The position numbers and the translations under genes are program-made. The notes beneath the pieces are model-generated. The model had not been told where the DNA came from and searched no databases. It was given only the letters and a program-made list of their open reading frames with translations. Source: Tribonema minus (Eukaryota > Sar > Xanthophyceae > Tribonematales > Tribonemataceae). From it: 64,000 bases of DNA. Of this stretch, positions 40,401 to 52,081 are shown one piece after another; positions within the stretch are counted from its first letter, which is position 1; each line of letters opens with the position of its first letter. The stretch spans positions 186,001-250,000 of the forward strand of contig JAFCMP010000335.1 in NCBI GenBank assembly GCA_017506865.1, in the 5' to 3' direction.

Positions 40401-41242
40401 AACACTGCTTGTCCGCACTCGGCAGCTGCATCATGCACTGCAGGAACTCTGTAACAAGCTAATAGCAGTCATGGAAACAAGTCAAAAGATCGTAGAGCTC
40501 TAGGTGATACGGTGTGCTTAGCCGCAAGTGCCTTCCACCAATAACCGTGGTCGCTGCTGCTGCAGTCATTGGCCACGTAATGGCTAAGTGTATGGCAACG
40601 CTCATCTTGCCCGCGCGCGCCCCAGGCTGCAACGACGCGTGGTGCGGCTACGTGGGCGGCGTTGTGTACAGCCGCGCGCCAGTGCTCGACGACGCGACGC
40701 GCGCGCACCTGCAGCGCGTCGCCACCAACTTTGGCATCAAGTTCAGCGACATGTGCCAGACAGACAACTCGTGCAGCCTCAGGGCGCGGCAAAAGGCGGC
40801 GGCGGCGGCGGCAGCGGCGGCGCCGATGGTGCCGGTGGCGGCAGCAGCAGCGCTTTCGCAAGCGGCAGCGGTGCAGGACGCAGCAGCTGCTGCGGCGGCG
40901 GCGCCGGTGAATGATGCAAAGCTGGCAGATGCAAGCGAGGTCATAGCCTTGCCAGCAGAGCCGCCAGATGTGCGGCTGGCTGCGGCAGCAGCGCAGGAGG
41001 CAGCGGTGGCGATGGCAGCGCCGGAAGAGGATGTGCTGCTGGCGTCAGCGACAGAGTTGGATGCATTGCCAGAGGAGCCAGTAGCAGCGGATGTGTCTAT
41101 GTCAGCGGCAGCAGCAGCAGCTGCGGAGGCAGTGCCGGCGGCGGCAGCGGCGGCGGTCGCTGCGGCTGCGGCGCTGGCGGCGCCCATTGACATGGCAGCA
41201 GGTACTGCGCCATCCGCAGCCATGGACATGATGTTTAGGTAG
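37404..41242 (+). CDS. VDE: violaxanthin de-epoxidase family protein, 2 exons
   Basis: Exon 1 37404-38361 and exon 2 40626-41242 join with matching phase (G|GC) to rebuild YYTGCNDAWCGYVGGVVYSR, the counterpart of plant [20 protein letters not shown]; 524 residues. Residues 1-26 look like a signal peptide ending in TAF (26-28), then a basic region, then a hydrophobic segment (about 98-125) ending in ALAA, fitting thylakoid-lumen transfer. Residues 134-197 are the Cys-rich domain (SCLSMCDANDIGCQMKCGDL). Residues 215-345 are the lipocalin fold, with GEWYITHGLNPIFD and DDWYIL; TDNSC follows. VDE converts violaxanthin to zeaxanthin with ascorbate in an acidified lumen. The usual Glu-rich C-terminus is replaced by an Ala-rich, weakly acidic one. 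The enzyme could be the VDE-like (VDL) paralogue. Confidence 0.88.
40474..40585 (+). repeat. dispersed ~110-base intronic repeat, copy in VDE intron
   Basis: Starts GTCATGGAAACAAGTCAAAAG, passes AGAGCTCTAGGTGA and AGCCGCAAGTGCCTTCCACC, and ends GCAGTCATTGGCCACG. It lies about 40 bases before the exon 2 acceptor of VDE, in the sense orientation, as in CSN6 intron 4. Confidence 0.75.
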
Positions 41243-41689
41243 CATAGGCGCAAGTGGCGACGGTAGCTGCTGCTGCTGCTGCCGCTGCCGCTGCTGCGGT
41301 GACGGCAGCAGCCGCAGCAATCGTGTATGCTCCGTATTCCTGTACTGCATCACATGGGCCGCCGTTTGCTCTGCTGCACGTCGTTCGCCCCCCCGTCCTA
41401 GTAACAGCGACATCGTTACATGCTACATATATAACGTTTACATTTTGTGGCGAGCGCGATGGGCGCTGCGCCAGAGATCAATGCATCATCACAATCTTGC
41501 ACTACTTTGGCGTCTTGTCTTGTGTTTTGTGTTGGTTGCCTTATTTTGCATTCCTTTAGCATCTTGTCTTTGTGTTCTGTGTTGGTTGGCTGCCTATTTT
41601 GTATTCCATTAGCATCACAGTACTATGTGAGTGGATATTTAGGATGGTGTCGCCGGCGCGTCATTCAGACTGTTTTTGAAACAAGCTGA
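41243..41689. other. 3' flank of VDE
   Basis: CTG/GCC-type repeats at 41268-41320 continue the low-complexity C-terminus beyond the stop. After that come T-rich sequences with two copies of TTGTGTTCTGTGTTGGTTG-like text (about 41519 and 41571). No gene is seen. Confidence 0.4.
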
Positions 41690-42440
41690 ACTGTATGATA
41701 TAATATCATACAGTTCATGGGCTGTATGTCTCTGTGTGGAAGTCAGTGCATGTGCTGTATGTCATTCAGCGTACATACCATACAGTTCATGTGCTGTATG
41801 TCTCTGTATAAAATTAGTGCATGCGCTGCATGTCTGGTACATGTGCTGTACGATACAGGCCGTAGGCTGTATGTCCTGTGTGACCTATGATGCATAAGTA
41901 ACATACAGTTCGTGGTCTGTATATCTCTGTGTTTCTGTTGTCCCTGTGTGGCATGTAATGCATCATGGACTGTATGTGTTTCAAGTGCTGTATGTCTGAT
42001 GCATGTCATGGGCTGTATGTCCCTGTGTGGCGTGTAATGCATAAGTATCATACAGTTTATGGGCTGTATGTCATGTGTGTCAGTCAGTTCATGTGCTGTA
42101 TGTCATTCACTGCATGTGCTGTATGTCTCATAGAGTTCATGGGCTGTATGTCCCTGTGTAGCATGCAATGCGCGTGCTGCATGTACACATCATGCAATTT
42201 GTGGGCTGTATGTATCTGGGTAGCATTCAGTGCATGTGCTGTATGTCTCATACACTTCATGTGGCTGTATGTCCCTGTGTAGCATGCAATGCATGTGCTG
42301 TATGCAATGATTGTATTATTTAGTGCTTGGGTTGTATGTCACCTGCATAGTGTATCACAAAATCATGGGCTGTATGTCCCTGTGTAGCATACAGTGTATG
42401 TGCTGTATGCAAATCGTGTACATGTATCATTCAGAGCATG
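41690..42440. repeat. degenerate satellite with CATGGGCTGTATGTCCCTGT units
   Basis: At least twelve copies of a unit of about 45-65 bases: TTCATGGGCTGTATGTCCCT, GTGTAGCATGCAATG, CATGTGCTGTATGTC. Units vary in length and spacing. It lies 450 bases downstream of VDE and encodes nothing recognisable. Confidence 0.85.
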
Positions 42441-42539
42441 CCCATCATCGTCATCTGCCTTATGCACGGTCAGTTGCAGACGATGCCCGGCGCTCATCTG
42501 AGGTCAGCACATGGTGGCGCGGATTGCGCTCGTACAAGC

Positions 42540-44160
42540 CCTGGTACTAATCTGACAAGCAAAGAGTTCATAGAGCATTCACAATCTGTGCATAACAGGA
42601 AGTACACATCTGAGAGGTCAGTATATGTGAGACAGCATGTTATGGTCGCCATCACCTGTCGCAAGCATGGTGATTTTGACCTGTGGCCTAACAGCGACAT
42701 GATGGGTCTAGGTGCAAGGAGTGTGATCGTGAGCCCAAGTAGTCGCCTCTGCGAAAGGAGACCTGTGCAGAGGTGGAGCACCTCGTCAAAGCATGGCATC
42801 CCAGTAATGCTTTTTGCCAGCAGAGCTGTCATCGTGGAGCGATGACCCTATCCTGCTCACTTGCCTGCAATGCAACCATGAGCTGATTACAACCGCACAT
42901 TACTGCCACAACGGAATTGTCCGCAGATGCTGCGCAGGCCAAGTTCTCTGTAACGATGTTAGGTGCATCGCCTGTCATTACTGGTCATGTGAGGCACACC
43001 CTCTTGCTCTGTTCTGAAACGAGGCCATGGCACCGCCCCGCAAAGCATTTGTGGCAGAAGCGAGCATGGAACCGTCCACTACGCGCTGAATTGTCAACTG
43101 TGTCACTGTACACTTTTATCACTTGAGCGACCTTTGAGCGTCTCCCTAACATGCCACTGCAGTGCCTCCGCAGATCCTGCCACGCTGCTGTCAAGGCCAC
43201 AAGGCAAAGTATTATGCACCGATGACAAGTGCAACGTATGCTTTGAGCACTCATTCGCCAGCCACCCCGTGCTGTCGTCTATATTGAGGAGATGAACGAA
43301 ATGTCAGCTAGGCAGACCTTCAAGCGAGGAGCAGCCAGAGTTTGGGTGCGCTGCTGCCACTGTGAAAACCCACATTGTGTGAACGCATACAGCATCACCA
43401 CTGACAGTTCGTACGGATGCCTCAAATCTGTACGTGAGTACATCACCAAGCAGTTGCTTGATGAACGTTCATGCGAGTACAGGCGCGAGGTGCGCTGCAC
43501 CAATGAGGATGGTATGCATACATACTCATATTCTCGTATTAAAAAGGGCCGCGAGGGAGGCCGGTTGTTTTGTGTGGACAACATGAGGGGTCTGTGTGTG
43601 GCCCTGTTCAAGCAGGGCCAAGTCCGAGCAGCGCCGACACCGGGCGCGCTACACAGCCAAGCATCGCCGCACCGCGCACATATGCTATGACGCGCTCTGC
43701 AAGCTCCAGCGCCAGCGATCTGCTCAGGGCTGCAACTATTTCTTTCTTGTTGGCTGCAGCCATGCGTTTGATTTGCGCCCCCCTACCCCCTGCGCACAGT
43801 GCTGAGTGCATCGCCAGGTCCTTGACGAATCGGCTCGCCTGAGTTCCTAGCCGCCCGTATGACTCCTGCATACGTACACATTTGACTTTATGTGACACGT
43901 CCCGGTGGCGTGACATTCATCATCGAGAATGATGGGGAACGGCACTTCCGGCCTTGGAGGCAGATTGGCAATAAACCTTGCATCATGCGATTGAGGGCTT
44001 TGGACATCAGATGCACAGGGATGCGCGAAAGCATCGCATCGCAGAGACAATGGGGTGCCCGCTGCTTCGCATCAAGTCAATCACCGCAACAGAAATCAAT
44101 GTATTCATTGATGCTTTTCTGAGGGCCGGATTTACAAGTGATCTGGACATTTGATGCGGT
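42540..44160 (+). pseudogene. decayed giant-virus-type zinc-ribbon/nuclease gene
   Basis: In order: a segment near 42567-42710 with FIEHSQSVHNRKY and ITCRKHGDFDLWPNSDM, matching the pattern F-x-x-HG-x-KY...I-C-x-x-HG-x-F known from nucleocytoplasmic large DNA viruses. A Cys-pair segment at 42845-43015 follows (TCLQCNHEL, then LCNDVRCIAC, then AHPLALF). Further Cys pairs lie at 43350-43500. Near 43908 comes FIIENDGERHFRPW, then in another frame DARKHRIAETMGCPLLRI (about 44013-44070), which resembles a PD-(D/E)XK nuclease end. Stops and frameshifts separate the parts. Family assignment is from motif memory only. Confidence 0.5.
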
Positions 44161-44457
44161 CGGCGCATGTGCTGAGGAGCATTGATGGCATTCTACTGCG
44201 AAGAGTGCCATCTGGAAGACACAAGATGTATTGGCACTGGCGTTCACTCCTACACATATATTGGATTGGGGTGCACAGCAGGTTGCTCGCGCCTGTGGCA
44301 GGTGCACGATGATGCCGGGCTTGTCTGGTTGGCTCCACCCTCGCAAGAGACCTCAATCACACCAATCACCATGTGTGCAGAGCACTTGGAGAATTTCAGA
44401 CGGTGACGGCTATTTGAAAGCGTACATCACCCACGCCAACAGTATAGCTGAAGTTAC

Positions 44458-44736
44458 TCAGAAAGGCGGGTAGCAGGCAAGTTCTTTGATGAACACAAAG
44501 CAGCCTCTCAGTGCCCTATGCCTAGATTGAGAGGTGGAGATCGCCTTCGTCTGCTGAAGAACCTCTTCATAATACGCCTTGAACCGATCTCTGAGATCCT
44601 CGTGACAGTAAAGTGATATGTTTGCCAGGTTGCCTACTGATGTCGCTTTGAAGGACGTCATAGCAACTGGATATAAGGAGCTGGCGTTTGCGCAAGTCAG
44701 CGCTGGCTGCTCTGTGCCTGCATACACCATCAGCAT
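44458..44736 (-). CDS. short open frame of unknown function
   Basis: An ATG at 44736 opens MLMVYAGTEQPALTCANASS and runs to KELACYPPF, about 92 codons; the frame stays open upstream to 44820. The composition is protein-like, but no family is recognised and it lies among viral-type remains. It may be an exon or another decayed fragment. Confidence 0.25.
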   Translation of the reverse strand: MLMVYAGTEQPALTCANASSLYPVAMTSFKATSVGNLANISLYCHEDLRDRFKAYYEEVLQQTKAISTSQSRHRALRGCFVFIKELACYPPF

Positions 44737-44820
44737 ATTCTGCCTGTTTTTCAATTTGCTCAAATGAGGTTTAAACCACGTCCTAGAGAACGGCGTAGCA
44801 TGGCGTGCGTGGCTGTTCAA

Positions 44821-46925
44821 ACCGAACTAATATTGGTTGGCGATGCTAGCACGCCGGTCGCATGCGAGATGTGTACTTGTTGAGCACAGAGCCTTGGCAT
44901 TGCATGTCTCTTATTATGAGAGTGGAACACACAAGCAATTCATGGTAACGCCCATGCACGTTCGCCAAAATGCTCAAGATAAGAGACAGGCAGGCGCTTG
45001 ACCAAACCAGTACAAAAAGTGAAAGAAGGCAGAGGAGAGACACAGAGTCAAATGTAATGCTTCCATTCATTGTGCCCCATCATGGGCATCAGCTCCTCTT
45101 TTGAGAAGCTTGAACCTTTCTGTTGTGCAACTCCTGCTCTGCTGCTTCTCAACGCTGTCCCGCATTGCCAAGGCTCGCAACATACCTGCAGCATCTCGCA
45201 GCAACAGATAATACATGTACCGCTCCGTCTTATCGGAGATGCCGTCGCCCAGCAGGTGACTGAGTGGACCAGCGCAGAAGAATTGCTCTACTGTTGATGT
45301 GCGGAATCATCATCTCTAGATGCGTACACTTCATTCATTCGAACAGAGGTTGCTCAGCAGGCGAAGCAGTCATGAATGGGTATAAATGCGACACACCGTC
45401 ATTTGTGGTGTGTGCGCAGTGCACGTACCACCCCGCTTGCACTGACACCGTTACTAGCAGCATGTGAAACAAGAACGGTCGGTTCATGCCCAGTCATGAT
45501 GTAAGTCTTGCGCTGTGCAAGAAGCAGAAGGGTGCTGTTGTATATGGCAGCTGCACCCCTCTCGTACTGAGCTTGGTCGACCGACGATAGCAGCATGTCC
45601 AGCTTCAGTACAACCTGAATAGCAAAGAGCGCAAGAAAAAGTTAAGTCGTGGTGCTGGTAGCTGCGGCTGCACATCTCAGCTTACCTGGCATGCTGCTGC
45701 ACAACTCAGCATGCCTGGCATGATCAACCGGTTGTGAGCGTAAGCAGTGTTGAGGTGGTGGCTCAGCGCAGAAGTGGACCAAGCGCAGTTCGAACAACCG
45801 CAAAAACTCACTGACCGTGCTCTTCAGCGACGCAGGTTACTTTACGGAGAATATCGACATGCACTTTGTGGCTACAAACTGTTTGACTACAGTGGTCAAC
45901 TGAAGATGGCACCTTGCAAGTCACTCACAAGTCAGCCAGCAAATCACCGCGCAACAGCTGCGTGCATCTCGCAAGACACCGGAAGTCCTTCCGCAAAGGC
46001 AAGGCCCGAAACTGCGGCACTCCCCACACTCACAGGGCTGTGACAATGTTCACAAAAGCCGCCGGGGAAGCAGCTGACGCAGTCGCTCATGAGCTCAGCG
46101 AGGAGCCTACAGATCCGAAAAACATCAAGGCAGTGTGTCAGAACAGTTGCAGAACGCCAGCACAGGCGTGGTTCAGCATGCGGAAGCTCAAATGCAAATG
46201 TGTAACACAAAACACTCCTTCTGTGTGAAAGTCATTGACGTTCTTCAACGTTACATTTATTATACCCAGGTGCAATAGCAGGTGGTGGCTTGCCGTTACA
46301 CCTCGCACAAGGCTACATGGTTGTACAGTAGTGCGCTGCACAGTAGTTGAACAGCGCATGCAACGAGTGCTCGTGTATTCGTGGGTGTAATACGTTCACC
46401 AGTGCGATCTGGCCATTTGCTGTACACTACGCCGGTACAGATGTGCGGCGAGTGATGCCATGTTCATGTTCATGTGGCGCACGTTTGTTGGCGGTGTTGT
46501 TTCAGCACAATAACAAGCTTCTGCCTGCTCCTCATGCACATCATATGCATGTCCGCCGACGTTGAAAGACGCTCGTCCCACGTTGCATTGAAGCTCGTCA
46601 TGGCTGAAGTCTCTGCCCCGCTCCTCTACTTGCACAGTTACTACCTTGGTGGACTTGGCCAAGAATCTGTAATACAGGTCACCTGTGTGTCCAAGCATTT
46701 TAGTGAGATTTAAAACACAGTGCAAGATCACCGGGCTTGTTAGATCAAAGTGCAGCAGCACTGTTTGCCGCTTTCGAACTTGCGCACGCTTTGAATAGCA
46801 ATGGCCCATGTTCTTACATGCCGAGATTACTGAAGCACTGCATACCACAGTTGCATCCATGCAAAGACCCCTGCTTCCATCACTTCGCTTAAGAGCGTGT
46901 CATCACTGCAATGACTTGCTCTAGT
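44821..46925. other. decayed sequence with scattered Cys-rich frames
   Basis: Short frames such as 45340-45465 (YKCDTPSFVVCAQC) and 46040-46225 could be further pieces of the zinc-ribbon gene type seen at 42.5-44.2 kb, but none is convincing alone. No intact gene is seen. Confidence 0.3.
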
Positions 46926-46929
46926 CCAA

Positions 46930-47680
46930 CTGTAGGTCTCAAATGCATTCAAATTCAACTCTGCCATTTTCGAATCTTAATCCAGGAATAGTTTCTATTG
47001 CGCAAAAGCACAAAGGTGCGTGTACAACACTCTCCTGATTTCTGTAAGGCCTCATTAAATTCAACTTCAAGGCTGCATTATATTCAAGTTCAACTCTGCC
47101 ATTCTCGAATCTCAATTCAGAGATAGTTCTATAGCGCGAAAGCAAAAAGGCGCGTGTACCACGCTCTCCTGATTTATGTAATGCCCAGATATAATCAACT
47201 TCAAGTCTCAGTAACATTCAATTTCAACTCAGCCATTCTCAAATCTAACAGGATCAGTTTCTATAGCGCGCAAGCAAAAAGGCGCGTGTACGACACTCTC
47301 CTGATTTCTGTAAGAGTCAAATGATATTCAGTTGCAACAGCGGGTGGTGGCTTGGCCCATGCGTGTGGGGGCGACAGCTCTGACACACCATCATGATATG
47401 GTGCACTCGCCCTCTATACTAATGCTCTAGGGTGCATTTGCCGAGATTACTTTGAAATATGAGAACCTCACAGGCACTGAGCGCAGTGGATGGGCAACTA
47501 CTTACACGCCTGACACAACATCTGAGCATCGCAGTCTGGCAACTGTTGAACCCGCAAGCCAACATTCGACCAGACAAGTGCCCACACCTTTGACCAAGAC
47601 ATTCGCCCCGACATTTCACCAGACAAGTGCCCAACATTCAACCAGATATTTGCCAAGCTATAAGTATGAGACAGGCACTC
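46930..47680 (+). repeat. composite repeat, copy 1
   Basis: Part A: three tandem units of about 120 bases (near 46945, 47078 and 47205), each with TTCAACTCTGCCATT, GTTTCTATAGCGCG, GCAAAAAGGCGCGTGTAC and CTCTCCTGATTTCTGTAA. Part B: AACAGCGGGTGGTGGCTTGGCCC to TTGAAATATGAGAACCTCACAGG and CGCCTGACACAACATCTGAG. Part C: a 12-base minisatellite (GACATTCGCCCC / CAACATTCGACCA). Copies 2 and 3 have the same order. Confidence 0.8.
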
Positions 47681-47689
47681 AGCAATGGT

Positions 47690-49185
47690 AAAAATCTCAG
47701 CACACAAAGCTACATGTTTGACTCAGCCATGTACAAACCTTTCCACCTCCTGCTGCTAAGCCTGCGCTGCCAATACAGCCACCACTGCCACTTCACCGCT
47801 GAACTGCCTCCTCCACGCTGCTTCACAGCTCCTTGACCTTGCTTCGCCGCGCCTAATAATTCTGTCCGCAGGAACATGGCATTCAAGAAATGTCGCATCA
47901 ACTTATGGCGATAATGAGTGTACCAAGTTGGGGGCCGTGTCACACGCAGGGCAACATGTTGCAGGCATTGCAGCAGGATCTCAATAGGAGATGTTTCCCG
48001 AACAGTTGCCATGCATGATGTAGTTGGCGTAGGATGGGGCTCACTAGTTGGTGTCCTCTCGTACGAAACGAATGGATGCACATTGTTACACTCAAACACT
48101 GGCTTTCATGGCACTTGTGCACGTCAACTACTAGAGAAGCAGTCTCAACAATGTCTTTGCGTGCTCAAAAGCACAGGTATCAAGTAAATCAGAGTGGATG
48201 GCATGTGCTTACGTACCCGCTTCAACGTCCCACAAAGTCCAGTGTGATCAATGTGTGCTATGGGTTACATCAGCAATTAGTTCCAAAACGATGAGACTAC
48301 CGGATGAGGTTGTTGATGCTATGCAAGAGCAGAAGGAGGTCCCTTTATCAAATCGAACGAACCTTACATTGCTGAGTGTCTCGATGCTGCATCAGACACG
48401 CAGATCTACTCATGGCAGATGATGAAAATGTTTGCAGAGAAAGAGGGAATAGGGTACGTCAGGTGCCTTCTGTGGGCAGAAAGGCCGCACCCAAGTCGCT
48501 TCTGCTTTCATTGCATGCAACACAAGGGGCTGCTTGTCGCTGACCAGCGGAAGCGCCCCATTTCTCACGGTATTTGGTATCCTGAATGACCTCAGAAGTT
48601 CAGAGTCAATGTTAGGGGTTGACGGCAAGAGAATTCTACACTCGGTTCACTACTCTCTCAACGATGTTGAAAAGCAAGCATGCAGCACTCGGCACGATCG
48701 CGTCACCACTCCGCCATTAAACAAGTTTGTCGACTCTACAATAAGACTCTATAAACTGCTGTGACGGAACTGGTAGATGGCTACTTTCTCGCACCACTCC
48801 TCTGCGGTCGGTGCGCAATCTCATAGCCGCCCATGTTGGTGATGATTTGGGGGGCCGCTACCCCTGTATGAGTTGTATTACGGGGCAATGAGCATCAGCA
48901 GCTGCAGCAGGCCCGCCGAGCATACTTATGATCTGCCAAAACTGCTGAAGTCGCTCGAGGCCGAGATCTGTAGAAATTGGATGGAGTGCTAGAGCTTGCT
49001 GCTCAAAGTGTGAAGGCACCGGGCCAGAACGGACACTCCAAATGTCAGATGTGCAAGGAAAACAGCGCAAGTGCTGTGAAAGAGTATGCGCATACAGCAC
49101 ACGGGCAGCGTAGTCACACTTTAACCAGATTCCAGGATTTTCACAGCTTTACCTGATGTGACATAGCTGCGTGAGGCTTTACACC
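47690..49185. other. region between composite repeats with decayed coding sequence
   Basis: Text at 47937-47975 (TGTCACACGCAGGGCAACAT) recurs at 51477, so the composite unit may extend this far. Near 48780-48890 frames read LLCGRCAIS and YPCMSCITGQ, Cys pairs like those of the viral-type gene. No intact gene is seen. Confidence 0.3.
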
Positions 49186-49194
49186 TGAGTCGCA

Positions 49195-49960
49195 GTTGCT
49201 TCCAAGTTCAACTCTGCCATTCTCAAATCCTCATTTGTTCAAGTTCTTCAACTCTGCCATTTTTGAATCTGAATTCAGAAATAGTTTCTATAGCGCGAAA
49301 GCAAAAAGGCACGTGCACGACGCTCTCCAGAGTTCTGCAAAGGCCAATTATATCCAACTTCAAGTCTAAGTTATATTCAAGGTCAACTCTGCCGTTCTCG
49401 GACTTTAAGTCAGAAATAGTTTCTATGACGCAAAAGCAAGACGCTTGAGTACGACGCTCTCCTGATTTCTGTACAAGTCAGAATATACCCAAATGCAACA
49501 GCAGGTGGTGGCATGACCCACTGATGTGGTGGTGAACACCTTTAAACACCCTCACAGCGGTAACATGCACTGACCCTCCATACTGGCTCTCTGAAGGTGA
49601 ATTGTGACAGATGCCACTCACCCATACCACTGTAAATATGAGAGTCTCAGAGGCACTGAACATTGCAGAGGGTCGAATAGTTGTTACGCCTTACGCAACA
49701 CCTGAACATCCAAGTCTGACAACTCCTGCACGCTCCAGTCAACCTTCGAGCAGACATTCACCCAGACATTGGCCCAGACATTCGCCAAGACTCTGTCGGA
49801 CCCCCCAACAGACAACACGATTGACCTTACATTCGCCCAGACCCTCAACGGATGTTCGCCCAGACACTCAGAGGCTCCGCCAGACACTCACCCAGACCCT
49901 CCACGAGACGTTTGCTTAGACCCTTGACCAGATAGCTCACAGTATGACAGACATTCAGCG
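49195..49960 (+). repeat. composite repeat, copy 2
   Basis: Part A has two units (near 49230 and 49370). Part B (GCAGGTGGTGGCATGACCCA to AAATATGAGAGTCTCAGAGG) follows, then part C minisatellite from 49735 to 49920 (CAGACATTCACC, CAGACATTGGCC, CAGACATTCGCC). Same order and strand as copy 1. Confidence 0.8.
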
Positions 49961-50685
49961 ACGTTGACCCTTGCACAGGGCTACATGGTGAATTTGTCAT
50001 GTGCACTCCATTCAAATAGTCGCGCACTTACTATATGATCTCCGTACCCTCGTAGCACGCTGAGTGCCGCATTTTGAAATGTTGATGTCGGGTGAGGATG
50101 CATTGCATTGAGCAATAAGTCTTGGACGGCGCTCTCAACTACAGTTTTGTAGGCAAGAGCTTTGTGGGGGCCGGGCTGACTCAGCCCCGCGTGAGACATG
50201 GAACATGGCAGGCGCAATTGCAGCGGACGACAGTGCTGCCATGGCCATTACGGAACGGAGCTGAGCTGAGTCAGACATCTCCCTGATTGGAGCGCACGGA
50301 AGCACACGGGTCTTGCAGTGCATGTTGGCAAACGCTGGCCTTGTAGGTGCAGCAACGCACTGCCAAGATTTCACGCACTTTGCAGTGAGCATGCTGAGAC
50401 ACGCAATTGAACATGGGCATATTGGCTTTGTAGATGTGATGTGGCGGCATGCACGGACCCTTACACCTGCATGTTGCGAGTGCTGGCGGCAGCACCCGCG
50501 CCAATGGATCATTGGATGAAGCACACAAGGTGTGTGCTTGTACACGAACACCATGCATGAGCAATCACAAGATGATTTTTGGACATCTTTACAAATGCTG
50601 CGGTCGTGGGCCTGCATCGCTCACTGTATATGTTCACGATGCGCCGACTGTACATGGCCATTAATCTGCTGAGCACTCTTGTTTT
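49961..50685. other. possible exon and repeat-protein-like frame
   Basis: Minus strand 50150-50028 reads SAVQDLLLNAMHPHPTSTFQ and ends at GTAAGT, an exon-like piece. Plus strand 50270-50520 reads MLANAGLVGAATHC, MLRHAIEHGHIGFVDVMW, which recalls ankyrin-type repeats. Neither can be extended into a gene. Confidence 0.25.
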
Positions 50686-50689
50686 CATG

Positions 50690-51300
50690 TTCAAGTTCAA
50701 CTTGGTGCCATTCTCAAATTATAATTCAACAATTGTTTCTATGCGCGAAAGCAAAAAGACGGGTGTACGGCGCTGTCCTGATTTCTGTAATTGCCAATCA
50801 TACTCAACTTCAAGTGTCAATTATACTGAAGTTCAACTCTGCCTTTCTCAAACACTAAACCAGAATCAGACTCTACAGGCGCGAAAGCAAAAACCCGCAC
50901 GTCGGACGCTCTCCTAACCAATTGCAACAGCAGGTGGTGCTTTTGACCCACGAATATGGGCGCGAACAGCTCTGAACACCTTTATGGACATATTCTGCCC
51001 TCGCCTCCATGTTGGGGCTCTCAAGGTGGATTGTGAAAGATGCCAGTCGCCCAGATCACTGTGAAATATGACAGCCTCAGAGACTTTGAACAAGGCGGAG
51101 AGCCCATTAGCTTTCACGCCTTACACAGTATCTGACATGCATGCCTGGCAGATTCTGATCATCCAGGCCAATGTTCGAGCAGACATTCGCCCACGCCTTC
51201 AACCAGACATTCGCCCACACCTTCGACCAGACATTTGCCTACACATTCGACCAGACATGCACCCAGACATCACCAGGCGAGTGGCTTGAAGTATGAGCGG
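50690..51300 (+). repeat. composite repeat, copy 3
   Basis: Part A has two units (near 50698 and 50820). Part B runs from GCAACAGCAGGTGGTGCTTT to AAATATGACAGCCTCAGAGA. Part C minisatellite is at 51165-51285 (CAGACATTCGCCCAC, CTTCAACCAGACATTCGCCC). Confidence 0.8.
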
Positions 51301-52081
51301 GACATTTAGCGATGGTGAACCTTGCACAGGGTACACACCACAAACCTCATCTCTCCTGTTGCTGCTGCTGCCCCGGCCAACACTGCTGCCGCTGCAACCA
51401 GCATCCCAGAAGCTGTCTCCTTAGGCCTTCGTGACCATGCCCACATGCCAACTTGCCGAGTGCCGCGTCACCCTGTGTCACATGCAGTGCAACGTGTTGC
51501 AGGCATTTGAGAACATTTTTTTTCAACTTACAGAACGCAAGTTTCTTTACCTCAAGCTGTCTTAATGGAGCTGCTGTTGAGGATCCAAGGGCTTGCTGTG
51601 GCGTAGCGGTCAATCCCTTTGTCATTTTCAAGGATGTGTTCGGCCGCATCAAGAGTAATACTGCAAACCAGCAACAACTGCCACTCACACTCTCACTCAT
51701 AACCTCTCTCTGATGCATAGCTCCAAAAAGTGCGGCACCCAACCATCAGGGGCAAGCGCCCAAGAAGATCACCAAGGCGGGTGTCTTTTTATACTTGCAT
51801 CAAAGCTATGTTGCATAGAGTCAGGGGGTGAGTAACTGGAAGGGACCAGGACAGCACATTTAGCTTGCTGTCTTGATTTTGAGTATTGCTGTCTTGGTGT
51901 CCTGGTCTGCCGTCCGCGAGACGTGCATGCTTGCAATGTTGTCATGAAAGGCAGCACATCACAGGGGAAGACGAGTGTATTGTGTAGATAACCCAACAGT
52001 AGCCCCAAGAGTAGGCCTAGAGCAGGCCGATAGTAACCCGAGAGTAGCCCAACTTGCTATCGTGCTTACGCGGTGCCCGGT
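51301..52081. other. no gene recognised
   Basis: The first part (51352-51520) matches 47711-47990 in layout (Ala/Leu-coding CTGCTGCTG text, then CATGCAGTGCAACGTGTTGC), so it may be the outer part of the composite repeat. At 51890-52040 there are CAACAGTAGCCC/GAGAGTAGCCC repeats. Confidence 0.35.

Noticed and set aside
40648..41253. Minus-strand alanine-rich frame opposite VDE exon 2
   Set aside because: Shadow of GCN codons; the plus strand has the conserved VDE motif and correct splice phase.
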